Below, in pieces: positions 1 to 8,548 of a DNA stretch of 64,000 nucleotides. Made by a program: the position numbers and the translations under genes. Each line of letters begins with the position of its first letter. Position 1 is the first letter of the stretch. This stretch comes from Streptomyces sp. NRRL S-455 (lineage in GTDB: Bacteria; Actinomycetota; Actinomycetes; Streptomycetales; Streptomycetaceae): NCBI RefSeq assembly GCF_000717875.1, contig NZ_JOCT01000042.1:1-64000 (forward strand), in the 5' to 3' direction. The notes beneath the pieces were generated by a model. It had not been told where the DNA came from, did not search any database, and was given only the letters and a program-made list of their open reading frames with translations.

Positions 1-121
1 CTGGAACCAGGTCGTCCGCATGATCCCGGCGCTCGTCATCGACGAGACGGGCGTGGACGAGGGCCTCCAGGCCTGGGCGAACGCCGTCGAGGCCGGCACC
101 TCGGGAGCGTCGGACCGATGA
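1..121 (+). CDS. Class III (PLP-dependent) aminotransferase, C-terminal end only
   Basis: Reading frame 2 is open from the window edge to a TGA at 119-121 and encodes the last 39 residues of a protein. The stretch with N-Q-V-V-R-M-I-P-A-L-V-I followed by an E-G-L-Q-A-W helix is the usual end of class III aminotransferases such as 4-aminobutyrate aminotransferase. The stop overlaps the ATG of the next frame (ATGA), and a succinate-semialdehyde dehydrogenase follows, so a GABA or omega-amino acid aminotransferase feeding that enzyme is the natural reading. The substrate is inferred only from context because the catalytic lysine domain lies outside the window. Confidence 0.6.
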   Translation, partial: WNQVVRMIPALVIDETGVDEGLQAWANAVEAGTSGASDR

Positions 122-495
122 CCACCGCCACCCGCGACCTGGCGGGCCCGACGGCCCACCTCGCCGAGATCGCGCCCGGTCGGCGGGTGGAGACCGGCCC
201 GGGGGCGACCGGCCCCTATGCCTACGACGCCTCCAACTACCGTGTCCCGCCGCGGGCCGTGGCCTTCCCGCACACCGCCGACGACGTGGTCGCGGTGCTG
301 CGGGCTCGCGGTCTGACCTGGGTCAGCACCGGCCGGCTGTCCGTCGCCCGGCGGATCATGACCCGCACCTTCGTCGCCGTCGGCTTCAGCTGCGCCACCC
401 AGATCGACCACCTCGCCGGTGACCGGGACATCCGCGCCCTGCACCTCGCCGAACTGCTCGACCCCGCCGCCGACCGACCAGGAGAGACAACATGA
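118..495 (+). pseudogene. Internally deleted FAD-linked oxidase / Fe-S oxidoreductase remnant
   Basis: This 125-codon frame joins two ends of a much larger protein. Residues about 20-62 look like the start of a GlcD/lactate-dehydrogenase-type FAD-binding oxidase (Y-A-Y-D-A-S-N-Y-R-V-P-P-R-A-V then T-A-D-D-V-V-A-V-L). Residues about 85-120 look like the extreme C-terminus of the same two-domain FAD plus Fe-S family (G-F-S-C-A-T-Q-I-D-H-L then A-L-H-L-A-E-L-L). Such proteins usually exceed 900 residues, so roughly 800 or more, including the FAD and cysteine-cluster regions, appear to be missing. The frame is kept across the junction near 300-380. It overlaps both neighbours by 4 bp, so it may be kept for translational coupling in the aminotransferase-gabD operon; it cannot be a working oxidase. 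Confidence 0.6.
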
Positions 496-1931
496 CCGAG
501 GTACTGACCCAGTTGTTCATCGGCGGTGCCTGGGTGGACGCCGCGGACGGCGCCACCATGCCCGTCGACGACCCCGCCACCGGCGAGATCCTCTGCCACG
601 TCGCCGACGCCGGTCCCAAGGACGCCAGGCTGGCCGAGGAAGCGGCCGTCCAGGCGCAGGCCGAGTGGGCGCGCACAGCGCCCCGGGTCCGCAGCGAGAT
701 CCTGCGCCGTGCCTACGAACTCATCCTCGAACGCACCGACGAACTCGCCCACCTGATGACCTCCGAGATGGGCAAGCCGCTGGCCGAGGCCAGGGGCGAG
801 GTGGCGTACGCCGCGGAGTTCTTCCGCTGGTTCTCCGAGGAGGCCGTCCGCATCGACGGCGGCTGCGGCACCCTTCCCGACGGGCGCAACCGCATGCTGC
901 TCTCCCGCCGCCCGGTCGGCCCCTGCCTGCTGATCACGCCCTGGAACTTCCCGCTGGCCATGGGCACCCGCAAGATCGGCCCCGCCATCGCCGCCGGCTG
1001 CACGATGATCCTCAAGCCGGCCCCGCAGACCCCGCTGGCCGGCCTGGCCCTGGCCGGGATCCTCAAGGAGGCCGGCCTGCCCGACGGTGTGCTGAACGTC
1101 GTCACCACCTCCCGCGCCGGCGAGGTGTGCGAGCCGCTGCTGCGCGGCGGACGCATCCGCAAGCTGTCCTTCACCGGCTCCACCGCCGTCGGCCGGCTGC
1201 TGCTCGCGCAGTGCGCCGACACGGTCGTACGCACCTCGATGGAGCTGGGCGGCAACGCGCCGTTCATCGTCTTCGAGGACGCCGACCTGGATGTGGCCGT
1301 GGACAGCGCGATGATCGCCAAGATGCGCAACATGGGCGAGGCCTGTACCGCCGCCAACCGCTTCTTCGTCCATCGCTCGGTGGCCGGCGAGTTCGGGCGA
1401 CGCCTCGCTGAGCGGATGGGTGCGCTCGTCGTCGGCCCCGGCACCCGGGAGGGTGTCGACGTCGGCCCGCTGATCGACTCCGCCGGACGCGCCAAGGTGG
1501 CGGAACTGGTCGCGGACGCGGTCGAGCGCGGCGCCCAGGTGCTGGTCGGCGGCCGCACGCCGGAGGGGCCGGGCTGCTTCTACCCGCCGACCGTGCTCAC
1601 GGACGTGTCCCCCGAGAGCCGTCTGATGGACACCGAGATCTTCGGCCCGGTGGCCGCGATCCTGACCTTCGACGACGAGGACGAGGTCGTCTCCCGCGCC
1701 AACGACACCCCCTGGGGCCTCGTCGGTTACGTCTTCACCGAGGGCCTGGACCGCGCCCTGCGTGTCAGCGAACGCCTGGAGGTCGGCATGGTGGGCCTCA
1801 ACACCGGCCTCGTCTCCAACCCCGCCGCCCCCTTCGGCGGCGTCAAGCAGTCCGGGCTCGGCCGCGAGGGCGGCCGGGTCGGCATCGACGAGTTCCTGGA
1901 GTACCAGTACCTCGCGGTGCCCGTGCGGTGA
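492..1931 (+). CDS. gabD: NAD(P)-dependent succinate-semialdehyde dehydrogenase
   Basis: This 479-residue protein is a full-length aldehyde dehydrogenase. It oxidises succinate semialdehyde to succinate in the cytoplasm, the second step after GABA transamination. Visible landmarks are the oxyanion-hole asparagine in TPWNFP (N152), the general base in MELGGNAP (E251), the catalytic cysteine in GEACTAANR (C285) and the conserved EIFGPV segment. The GEACTAANR context is typical of the succinate-semialdehyde subgroup. The ATG overlaps the stop of the upstream remnant (ATGA), with GGAGAG just upstream as ribosome binding site. With the aminotransferase end at the window edge this forms a gabT-gabD-like operon. 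Another short semialdehyde is possible as substrate. Confidence 0.85.
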   Translation: MTEVLTQLFIGGAWVDAADGATMPVDDPATGEILCHVADAGPKDARLAEEAAVQAQAEWARTAPRVRSEILRRAYELILERTDELAHLMTSEMGKPLAEARGEVAYAAEFFRWFSEEAVRIDGGCGTLPDGRNRMLLSRRPVGPCLLITPWNFPLAMGTRKIGPAIAAGCTMILKPAPQTPLAGLALAGILKEAGLPDGVLNVVTTSRAGEVCEPLLRGGRIRKLSFTGSTAVGRLLLAQCADTVVRTSMELGGNAPFIVFEDADLDVAVDSAMIAKMRNMGEACTAANRFFVHRSVAGEFGRRLAERMGALVVGPGTREGVDVGPLIDSAGRAKVAELVADAVERGAQVLVGGRTPEGPGCFYPPTVLTDVSPESRLMDTEIFGPVAAILTFDDEDEVVSRANDTPWGLVGYVFTEGLDRALRVSERLEVGMVGLNTGLVSNPAAPFGGVKQSGLGREGGRVGIDEFLEYQYLAVPVR

Positions 1932-1948
1932 CACTTCGCGTGAGGCCG

Positions 1949-1978
1949 CACATGAAGGGATGAATGAGTCTTCATGTG
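1949..1978 (+). promoter_or_regulatory. ArsR/SmtB-type metal-sensor operator upstream of the P-type ATPase
   Basis: The sequence contains nested inverted repeats: CACATGAA (1949-1956) against TTCATGTG (1971-1978), and inside them TGAA-N6-TTCA (1961-1974). TGAA-N6-TTCA is the core half-site arrangement of ArsR/SmtB-family operators, as at smtB-regulated sites. It lies 51-80 bp before the ATG of the metal ATPase, so metal-dependent derepression is the inferred role. No ArsR gene is adjacent; the only ArsR-like gene in the window is at 53288. Confidence 0.6.
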
Positions 1979-2028
1979 TTCCTGTATGGTGAGGGGCGCC
2001 TGACGCGCCCCCGCCAGAAGGACCCCCG

Positions 2029-3996
2029 ATGACTTCCACCCTCACACCGCGGCCGGTCGACCGGGCGCGGCCCTCCCGTACCGGACCGGTGGCCCGGCGG
2101 CGTACCCGTGTCCTCGCCCTCCCCGAGGCGCGCTGGGCCGCCGCGGCCACCGTCCTCTTCCTGCTCGCGCTGCCCCTGCAGCTGACCGGCGCCCCCGCCT
2201 GGACCTGGGGCCCGCTGTACGCCCTGTCGTACGTCACGGGCGGCTGGGAGCCGGGGTGGGAGGGGCTCAAGGCGCTGAAGGACCGCACGCTCGACGTCGA
2301 CCTGCTGATGGTCGTCGCGGCGCTCGGCGCGGCGGCGATCGGGCAGGTGATGGACGGCGCGCTGCTCATCGTCATCTTCGCCACCTCGGGCGCGCTGGAG
2401 GCCCTGGCCACGGCCCGCACCGCCGACTCCGTCCGCGGCCTGCTCGACCTGGCCCCCGCCACCGCCACCCGGCTGGCCCCGGACGGCGGCGAAGAGACCG
2501 TTCCCGTGGAGGACTTGGCCGTGGGGAACACGGTCCTCGTGCGCCCGGGGGAGCGCGTCGGCGCCGACGGCCGTGTGCTGGACGGCGCGAGTGAGGTGGA
2601 CCAGGCGACCATCACCGGCGAGCCGCTCCCCGTGGCGAAGGAGCGGGGCGACGAGGTCTTCGCCGGCACCCTCAACGGCACCGGGGCCCTGCGGATCCGG
2701 GTCGAGCGTGACGCGTCCGACTCGGTGATCGCCCGGATCGTCCGCATGGTGCAGGAGGCGTCCGAGACCAAGGCGCCCACGCAGCTGTTCATCGAGAAGG
2801 TGGAACAGCGCTACTCGCTGGGCATGGTGGCCGCGACCCTGGCCGTCTTCCTGGTGCCGCTCGCCTTCGGCGCGCAGCTCACCGACGCGCTGCTGCGTGC
2901 CATGACCTTCATGATCGTGGCCTCACCGTGCGCGGTCGTGCTGGCCACCATGCCGCCTCTGCTGTCGGCCATCGCCAACGCCGGACGACACGGCGTACTG
3001 GTGAAGTCGGCGGTGGTGATGGAGCGGATCGGCCAGACCGACGCGGTCGCGCTCGACAAGACCGGAACGCTCACCGAGGGCAGCCCGCGCGTCACCGATG
3101 TCCTGCCGCTGGACGGATCCGGCCTCGACGAGGGCCAGTTGCTGACGCTGGCGGCAGCGGCGGAGCGGCCCAGTGAGCATCCGCTGGCCCGGGCGGTCGT
3201 CGAGGCGGCCCGCGAGCGCGGCCTCGACCTGCCCGACGCGGACGATTTCACGTCCACTCCGGGGGTGGGGGTGACCGCCGTCGTCGGCGGCCGCACGGTC
3301 GCCGTGGGCGCCCCCGACCGCCTGCTGGACCACGCCGTCGCGACCGCCGCGGAGCTCGAGGAGTCCGGCCGTACCGCCGTCCTGGTCGTCGTCGACGGCA
3401 CCCCCGCAGGACTGCTCGGCATCGCCGACCGGCTGCGCCCCGACGCGGCGGCCACGGTCCGCGCGCTCACGACCCTCACCGGTACCGCCCCGGCGCTCCT
3501 CACCGGCGACAACCCCCGGGCCGCCGCCCGCCTCGCCGCCGAGGCGGGAATCGACGACGTGCAAGCCGGCCTCCTGCCGCAGGACAAGCTGGCCGCGGTC
3601 CAGGAGATGGAGCGCGCCGGCCACAAGGTGCTGGTCGTCGGGGACGGCGTCAACGACGCGCCCGCCCTGGCCGCCGCCCACACCGGCGTCGCCATGGGCC
3701 GGGCGGGCTCCGACCTCGCGCTGGAGACCGCGGACGCGGTGATCGTGCGCGACGAACTCGCCGCCGTCCCCGCGACCGTCGCCCTCTCCCGCCGAGCCCG
3801 CGAGCTGGTCGTGCAGAACCTCGTCATCGCCGGTGTGTTCATCGCCGGCCTCGTCGTCTGGGACCTGGCCGGGAACCTGCCGCTGCCGCTGGGCGTCGCC
3901 GGCCACGAGGGCTCCACGGTCCTCGTCGCCCTGAACGGTCTGCGCCTGCTGCGGGAGACGGCCTGGCAGCGGGCGGCCGCCCAGGGAAGTGGCTGA
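2029..3996 (+). CDS. P1B-4-type heavy-metal ATPase (Co/Fe/Zn-type exporter)
   Basis: This 655-residue membrane ATPase exports a divalent metal using ATP. The P-type signatures are present: TITGEP (194-199), DKTGT with the phosphorylated aspartate D343, the HP pair of the N-domain (384-385) and GDGVND (538-543). The transmembrane metal site is SPC (299-301) rather than CPC, and the last helix carries HEGST (626-630) with a downstream asparagine. SPC plus HEGxT marks the P1B-4 group (CoaT, CtpD, PfeT), which moves Co2+, Fe2+ or similar ions. There is no N-terminal CxxC metal-binding domain, as usual for the group. GAAGGA lies a few bases before the ATG and the SmtB-type operator lies upstream. 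The exact metal cannot be told from sequence. Confidence 0.85.
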   Translation: MTSTLTPRPVDRARPSRTGPVARRRTRVLALPEARWAAAATVLFLLALPLQLTGAPAWTWGPLYALSYVTGGWEPGWEGLKALKDRTLDVDLLMVVAALGAAAIGQVMDGALLIVIFATSGALEALATARTADSVRGLLDLAPATATRLAPDGGEETVPVEDLAVGNTVLVRPGERVGADGRVLDGASEVDQATITGEPLPVAKERGDEVFAGTLNGTGALRIRVERDASDSVIARIVRMVQEASETKAPTQLFIEKVEQRYSLGMVAATLAVFLVPLAFGAQLTDALLRAMTFMIVASPCAVVLATMPPLLSAIANAGRHGVLVKSAVVMERIGQTDAVALDKTGTLTEGSPRVTDVLPLDGSGLDEGQLLTLAAAAERPSEHPLARAVVEAARERGLDLPDADDFTSTPGVGVTAVVGGRTVAVGAPDRLLDHAVATAAELEESGRTAVLVVVDGTPAGLLGIADRLRPDAAATVRALTTLTGTAPALLTGDNPRAAARLAAEAGIDDVQAGLLPQDKLAAVQEMERAGHKVLVVGDGVNDAPALAAAHTGVAMGRAGSDLALETADAVIVRDELAAVPATVALSRRARELVVQNLVIAGVFIAGLVVWDLAGNLPLPLGVAGHEGSTVLVALNGLRLLRETAWQRAAAQGSG

Positions 3997-4006
3997 CGGA
4001 GCGGCT

Positions 4007-5071
4007 TCAGCGCGGCGGCGGGCCGCTGCTGGCGCGCACCACGAGGTCGACGGGGACCAGGGTGTCCACCCGGGGCCGCTCCCCGGGCCCGTCGATACGG
4101 TCCAGCAGCAGACGCAGGGAGCGCGTGCCGATCTCCGCGAAGTCGGTGCGGACGGTGGTCAGCGGGGGCAGCAGATGCGCGGCCTCGGGGATGTCGTCGT
4201 AGCCCACGACGCTGACGTCCCCGGGGACGGACCGCCCGGACTCGTGCAGGGCGTGCAGCAGCCCCAGGGCCATCTGGTCGTTGGACGCGAACACGGCCGT
4301 CACCTCCGGGCGTCGGGCCAGCCGACGGCCCAGCTCGTAACCGGTGTCCGCACTCCAGTCACCGACGAGCGGAGCCGGAACGTCGGCACCGGCCGCCTGC
4401 AGCGTGGCCTGCCAGCTAGCCCGCCGGTGGTCGGCGGAGGTCCAGCCGGCCGGGCCGGCGATGTGCCAGACGGTGGTGTGGCCCAGAGCGAGCAGGTGCT
4501 CGGTGGCCTTGCGGGCGCCGGTGCGGGAGTCGCCGGTGATCAGGGGAGTGTCGTCGCCCAGGGCGTTCTCCAGCACGACCAGGGGAGTGCCCAGGTCGGT
4601 CTCCGCCAGGGCCCGGCCCACCCACTGCTGCGGGGCGATCGCGATGACGCCGTCCGCGCCCTCGGCCGACAGCCGGTCGACGGCCTCGACGACGGTCGCG
4701 TGGTCGGCCGTGTCGAGCGCGATGGAGCTCACGAGGTAACCGGCGTCCTGGGCCGCCGTGTTGATCGCGGTCAGGATGGACGCGGGCCCGTACCGGGCGG
4801 CGTCGAAGGAGATGACCCCGAGCATCCGGGTCCGGCCGCTGGCCAGCGACCGTGCGCTGCGGCTGGGCCGGTAGCCCAGCGTCCGCATGGCGTCCAGGAC
4901 CGCCGCACGCGTCTCGGGACGGACGGCCGGGTGGTCGTTGAGCACCCGGGAGACGGTCTGCTTGGAGACGCCGGCCAGCCGGGCCACGTCGGCCATCACC
5001 GGCCGCGTCCCCGCGAAGTTGCGCCTGCTGCGGCCCTTGGGCACAGGGCTGTCGGTGGCGCTCGGTGTCAT
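4007..5071 (-). CDS. LacI-family transcriptional regulator of the galactoside operon
   Basis: This 354-residue protein has a LacI helix-turn-helix at about residues 26-45 (M-A-D-V-A-R-L-A-G-V-S then T-V-S-R-V-L-N) followed by a periplasmic-binding-protein-like effector domain ending in the usual LLxRIDGP region. A longer frame reaches 5197, but the ATG at 5071 gives the normal family length and has GAGGA about 10 bases upstream. The gene sits downstream of, and on the same strand as, the GH35 beta-galactosidase and its permease. A perfect CG-centred palindrome in the permease promoter (8521-8536) is its likely operator, with a galactoside inducer expected. It is convergent with the metal ATPase, only 10 bp away. 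Confidence 0.8.
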   Translation of the reverse strand: MTPSATDSPVPKGRSRRNFAGTRPVMADVARLAGVSKQTVSRVLNDHPAVRPETRAAVLDAMRTLGYRPSRSARSLASGRTRMLGVISFDAARYGPASILTAINTAAQDAGYLVSSIALDTADHATVVEAVDRLSAEGADGVIAIAPQQWVGRALAETDLGTPLVVLENALGDDTPLITGDSRTGARKATEHLLALGHTTVWHIAGPAGWTSADHRRASWQATLQAAGADVPAPLVGDWSADTGYELGRRLARRPEVTAVFASNDQMALGLLHALHESGRSVPGDVSVVGYDDIPEAAHLLPPLTTVRTDFAEIGTRSLRLLLDRIDGPGERPRVDTLVPVDLVVRASSGPPPR

Positions 5072-5281
5072 GGCGGGGGAGTCCTCGAGGTCGGGAACGG
5101 CGGTCCTGGCCCGCCCGGCTGGAGCACAGCATAGGCCGGGCGGCACGCGCGGGGCTCTCGGCCTGCCCGGGCCGTCCACGCGCGCGTCGCCAGCCACTCC
5201 GCGTGCCGGGTCCCGGCCGCCCGCCGGGTGTCGCCGACCCGCCCCGGCACGTGCACCGGGGCGTTCGCGGCCACCTTCCGG

Positions 5282-5436
5282 CGCCCATCCCGCCCGCCTT
5301 CATCTTCAGCAGTTCCTCCTCCCACTCCCCGTGCCTGCAACGCGAGTAGTGCAACTCCCCGGAGACCGGGAACCAGGGGCGTCCGCCACAGGTGAGCCGG
5401 CCGCTGGTGATCCCGATCCGGTCGGAGACGCCGGGC
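5282..5436 (-). pseudogene. N-terminal fragment of a second GH35 beta-galactosidase
   Basis: On the minus strand about 50 codons read as the start of a GH35 beta-galactosidase: a G-R-P-W-F-P-V-S-G-E-L-H-Y-S-R motif then W-E-E-E-L-L-K-M-K-A-G-G. That is the standard first strand and helix of the family's TIM barrel, and it differs from the start of the intact GH35 next door. After K-A-G-G-M the similarity stops, and neither catalytic glutamate is present. The rest of the 5072-5457 interval holds only decayed sequence plus the leader of lacI. It is a truncated paralogue left in the operon between the intact GH35 gene and lacI. Confidence 0.6.
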
Positions 5437-5457
5437 GGGGACCGCGCGGCACGTGCG

Positions 5458-7224
5458 TCACCAGGTGTTCTCCGGCCCGAGGTCCGGCGTGTCGGTGAGC
5501 TGGGCGCGCGTGGCGGTGGTGCCGTGCAGTTCCAGCAGGACCAGCTCGTTCGCACCGGGACGCAGCACGGGTGCGGGAACGTAGAGCGTGCGCTGCGGCC
5601 CGCGGTTCCAGTAGCGGCCCAGGTTGAAGCCGTTGACCCACGCCTGCCCCTTCGTCCAGCCGTGGAGGGAGAGGAAGGTGTCGGCGGGCGTCTCCACCTC
5701 GAAGGTGCCGCGGTGGAACGCCGGCACGGTGACCGCCGCCTCGCCGGCCGGGGGGAACGGCACCGCGGCCGGATCGTCCAGCGGCAGCGGGTGGCTGTCC
5801 CAGCCCCGCAGGACGGTGCCGTTGAAGGAGACCGGTCCGAGCAGGCCCTTCGGTGCGCTGATGCGCGGTCCGTAGTTGACGCCGCCCATGTTCTCGACGA
5901 GCACCTCCAGCCGGGCGCCGGGGCGGGGGACGCGCACGGGCAGTGTCTCGTCGTGGCGTTCGCGCTCCAGCACGCCGACCGGGGCACCGTCGACGAAGAC
6001 CTGGGCACGGTCGCCGACCCCGCCGGCGAAGTGCAGCAGGCCGTCCCCCGGGGCGGGGAGGGTGGTGCGGTAGAGCACGTAGCCGGTGCGCTGCCCGAGC
6101 TCGCCCATGGTCAAGGGGCCGTCGGCGTGAACGGGACCGGCGAGTGTGGCGGCAAGCGGCAGCAGAGGCGCCCGGTTGTTCAACTCGACGTCGGTCGGCG
6201 GGAGTTTGGGACCCGGAGCCGGGACGGGCTCGTCGGGAACGGGCGCATGGCGGGCGATGACCTCGCGGAAGGCGTGGTACTTCGGTCCCGGGTCGCCGCA
6301 CTCGGTTAGCGCCGCGTCGTAGTCGTACGACGTGACGGTCGGTGTGTAGGCGTGCTTGTGGTTGGCGCCGTTGGTGAATCCGAAGTTGGTGCCGCCGTGG
6401 AACATGTAGATGTTGACGGACGCCCCGGCGGACAGCAGCCGGTCCAGGTCGGCGGCGGCGTCGGCCGCGTCCCGCACATGGTGGGGACCGCCCCAGTGGT
6501 CGAACCAGCCGATCCAGAACTCGGCGCAGAACAGCGGGCCTTCGCTCTGGTGCTCGCGCAGCCGGCCGAGGGCCTGCTCGACCCGACTGCCGAAGGTACT
6601 CGTGGCCAGGACCCCCGGCAGGCCTCCCGCGGCCAGGTGCTCGGGATCGGCCTGGTCGCAGGTGAACAGCAGCTCCTCGACGCCCCGGGAGCGGAACGCG
6701 TCGGCCAGGTGCTTCAGGTACGGGGTGTCGTCGCCGTAGGCCCCGTACTCGTTCTCCACCTGCACGGCGATCACCGGCCCGCCCGCCGCGGCCAGGTGCG
6801 GCCGGAGCACCGGCAGCAGCCGGTCGAGATAGCGGTCGACGGCTCCGGTGAAGCGGGGATCGCTGGTACGCAGCCCTACATCCGGGTCGGAGGTCAGCCA
6901 GTCGGGCAATCCGCCGCCGTCCCACTCGGCACAGATGAACGGCCCCGGACGCAGCAGCACGTGCAGGCCCTCGTCCTGGGCGAGTCGGAGGAACCGGGGC
7001 AGGTCGAGGAAGCCGTCGAGCACGAGCGGCCCCTCGGGGTCGGGCTGGTGGTGGTTCCACGGCAGGTACGTCTCCACCGTGTTGAGACCCATCAGCCGCG
7101 CCTTGCGCAGCCGGTCGGCCCACAGGTCGGGGTGGACGCGGAAGTAGTGCAACGCGCCGGAGATGATCCGGAACGGCTCGCCGTGCAGCAGGAATCCGTC
7201 GGGCGTGGTGGTCAGAGCGGGCAT
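5458..7224 (-). CDS. GH35 beta-galactosidase
   Basis: This 588-residue glycosyl hydrolase family 35 enzyme releases terminal beta-galactose. The TIM barrel starts with I-S-G-A-L-H-Y-F-R-V and contains the acid/base in VENEYG (E159) and the nucleophile in CAEFWIGW (E235). The G-G-T-N-F-G-F-T-N-G-A loop and C-terminal jelly-roll segments (V-N-G-F-N-L-G-R-Y-W-N-R-G-P-Q) complete a normal bacterial GH35. No signal peptide is seen, so it is likely cytoplasmic. The ATG at 7224, rather than an upstream alternative at 7353, is chosen because GAAGGGAAG lies 7-8 bases before it and the longer frame would run into the permease gene. It lies 29 bp after the permease and is predicted to be under LacI control. 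Confidence 0.88.
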   Translation of the reverse strand: MPALTTTPDGFLLHGEPFRIISGALHYFRVHPDLWADRLRKARLMGLNTVETYLPWNHHQPDPEGPLVLDGFLDLPRFLRLAQDEGLHVLLRPGPFICAEWDGGGLPDWLTSDPDVGLRTSDPRFTGAVDRYLDRLLPVLRPHLAAAGGPVIAVQVENEYGAYGDDTPYLKHLADAFRSRGVEELLFTCDQADPEHLAAGGLPGVLATSTFGSRVEQALGRLREHQSEGPLFCAEFWIGWFDHWGGPHHVRDAADAAADLDRLLSAGASVNIYMFHGGTNFGFTNGANHKHAYTPTVTSYDYDAALTECGDPGPKYHAFREVIARHAPVPDEPVPAPGPKLPPTDVELNNRAPLLPLAATLAGPVHADGPLTMGELGQRTGYVLYRTTLPAPGDGLLHFAGGVGDRAQVFVDGAPVGVLERERHDETLPVRVPRPGARLEVLVENMGGVNYGPRISAPKGLLGPVSFNGTVLRGWDSHPLPLDDPAAVPFPPAGEAAVTVPAFHRGTFEVETPADTFLSLHGWTKGQAWVNGFNLGRYWNRGPQRTLYVPAPVLRPGANELVLLELHGTTATRAQLTDTPDLGPENTW

Positions 7225-7253
7225 GCGGAGGCTTCCCTTCGGGACAGCGGGAG

Positions 7254-8447
7254 TCAATGGGCACGGGTGCTGCGGATCAGCCAGAGCGTGGCGGCCAGGC
7301 AGAGCGCCGAGACGGCGCACAGCAGAAGCGGCACCGCACGGACCCCGGACCATTCGATGGCCTTGCCCAGGGCCGGCCCGGCGGCGACACCGCCGGCCAT
7401 GGAGGCCGCGATGACCAGGGCGCCGGCCCTACGGGCCCGCGGTGCGGCCCGGTTCAGCCAGGGCAGGCCGGTGGGGAAGATCGGCGCGATGAACAGACCG
7501 ACACCCGCGTAGGCGTAGGGCGCGAGCGCCGGTACGGACGCGGCCAGCAGACACACCGTCATACCCGCGCAGGAGACGGTGATGATGGCCTGGGCGGAGA
7601 AGCGCAGCGCGAGCGGGGCGACCAGGAAGCGGCCCACGGTCATCATCAGCCAGTACACGGACGTGGCGGTGGCGGCGACGCCCGCGCCGTAGCCGACGGC
7701 CTCCAGGTGCGTGGGCTCCCAGCCGCCGACACCGGCCTCGATGCCGACGTGCAGCACGTACAGCCCGACGAAGACGGCGAGCACCGAGCCGAGGCTCCGC
7801 CGCAGAACCGGATCACCGCGCGTGTCGCTCCCGGCCGGGACCGGCGCGTCGTTCCGTACGCCCCTCAGGCACAGCAGCAGTGGCAGGTTGGCGAGGGCGA
7901 AGCTCAGGAAAACGGCCGGGTAGTGCTCGGCGCCGACCGCGCCGATCAGGGCGGGGCCGAGGATGGCGCCGATGCCGAAGTGGGCGTTGAGGATGTTCAG
8001 CATCGCGGTCGAACGGTGACCGAAGCCGATGGCGAACAACTGGTTGAGGCCGTAGTCGATCCCGCCGAAGCCGAGCCCGGCGAGCAGGGCAGCGGCCAGG
8101 GCGAGCGACCAGTCGGATGCCAGCGCGAAGCCCCCCGCGCCCACCGCCATCAGCAGATAGGAACTGCCGAGGATCTGCCGGTTGCCGACCCGGCCGTAGA
8201 GCCGGTCGAACAGCAGCACGCCGGCCACACCGCCGACGAAGTGCGCGCTGAGCCCCAGCCCCGCGGCGGACGGGGACAGTCCGAACTCCTCCCGGAAACC
8301 GGGGATCCCGGGCCCGTACAGGGCCTGCAACGCGCCGATGAGCACGAAGCCCACGCAGGAGGCGACCACGGCGGCCTTGCTGAAGACGGCAGCCGGCGGG
8401 GTCGGTGAGGAGGGAGCGGCTAGCTGTGCGGTGGGCTGGTCGGTCAC
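7254..8447 (-). CDS. MFS sugar permease (fucose/galactoside permease-like)
   Basis: This 397-residue protein has about 12 predicted membrane helices and a Major Facilitator fold. The loop D-R-L-Y-G-R-V-G-N-R after helix 2 matches the MFS signature, and the G-I-D-Y-G-L-N segment in helix 4-5 resembles the FHS (fucose permease-like) group. It is the first gene of an operon with the GH35 beta-galactosidase and LacI regulator, so uptake of a galactose-containing sugar is inferred. The start is supported by the promoter/operator 70-100 bp upstream. Substrate is not determinable from sequence. Confidence 0.75.
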   Translation of the reverse strand: MTDQPTAQLAAPSSPTPPAAVFSKAAVVASCVGFVLIGALQALYGPGIPGFREEFGLSPSAAGLGLSAHFVGGVAGVLLFDRLYGRVGNRQILGSSYLLMAVGAGGFALASDWSLALAAALLAGLGFGGIDYGLNQLFAIGFGHRSTAMLNILNAHFGIGAILGPALIGAVGAEHYPAVFLSFALANLPLLLCLRGVRNDAPVPAGSDTRGDPVLRRSLGSVLAVFVGLYVLHVGIEAGVGGWEPTHLEAVGYGAGVAATATSVYWLMMTVGRFLVAPLALRFSAQAIITVSCAGMTVCLLAASVPALAPYAYAGVGLFIAPIFPTGLPWLNRAAPRARRAGALVIAASMAGGVAAGPALGKAIEWSGVRAVPLLLCAVSALCLAATLWLIRSTRAH

Positions 8448-8520
8448 GCGGACTCCGGAGGACGGCCCACTGGAAGAGGGTGGGCGGAGGACACAGTCGC
8501 GTACGACGGAGACAGAGGTG

Positions 8521-8548
8521 ATGTTACCGGTAACATGCCGGGCGTCAA
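8521..8548 (-). promoter_or_regulatory. Promoter with LacI palindromic operator for the galactoside operon
   Basis: ATGTTACCGGTAACAT (8521-8536) is a 16-bp perfect palindrome with the central CG typical of LacI-family operators. On the minus strand a TTGACG -35 box (8543-8548) and a TAACAT -10 box (8521-8526) flank it at 16 bp, so the operator fills the promoter spacer and bound repressor would block RNA polymerase. The rest of the 8448-8789 interval shows no other gene; it holds this promoter and the leader of the following plus-strand gene. Confidence 0.65.

Noticed and set aside
237..2792. 851-codon open frame on the minus strand across gabD and the metal ATPase
   Set aside because: It is the antisense of two well-supported genes, has low-complexity Gly/Arg/Ala-rich translation and no family features; high GC makes long antisense frames common.
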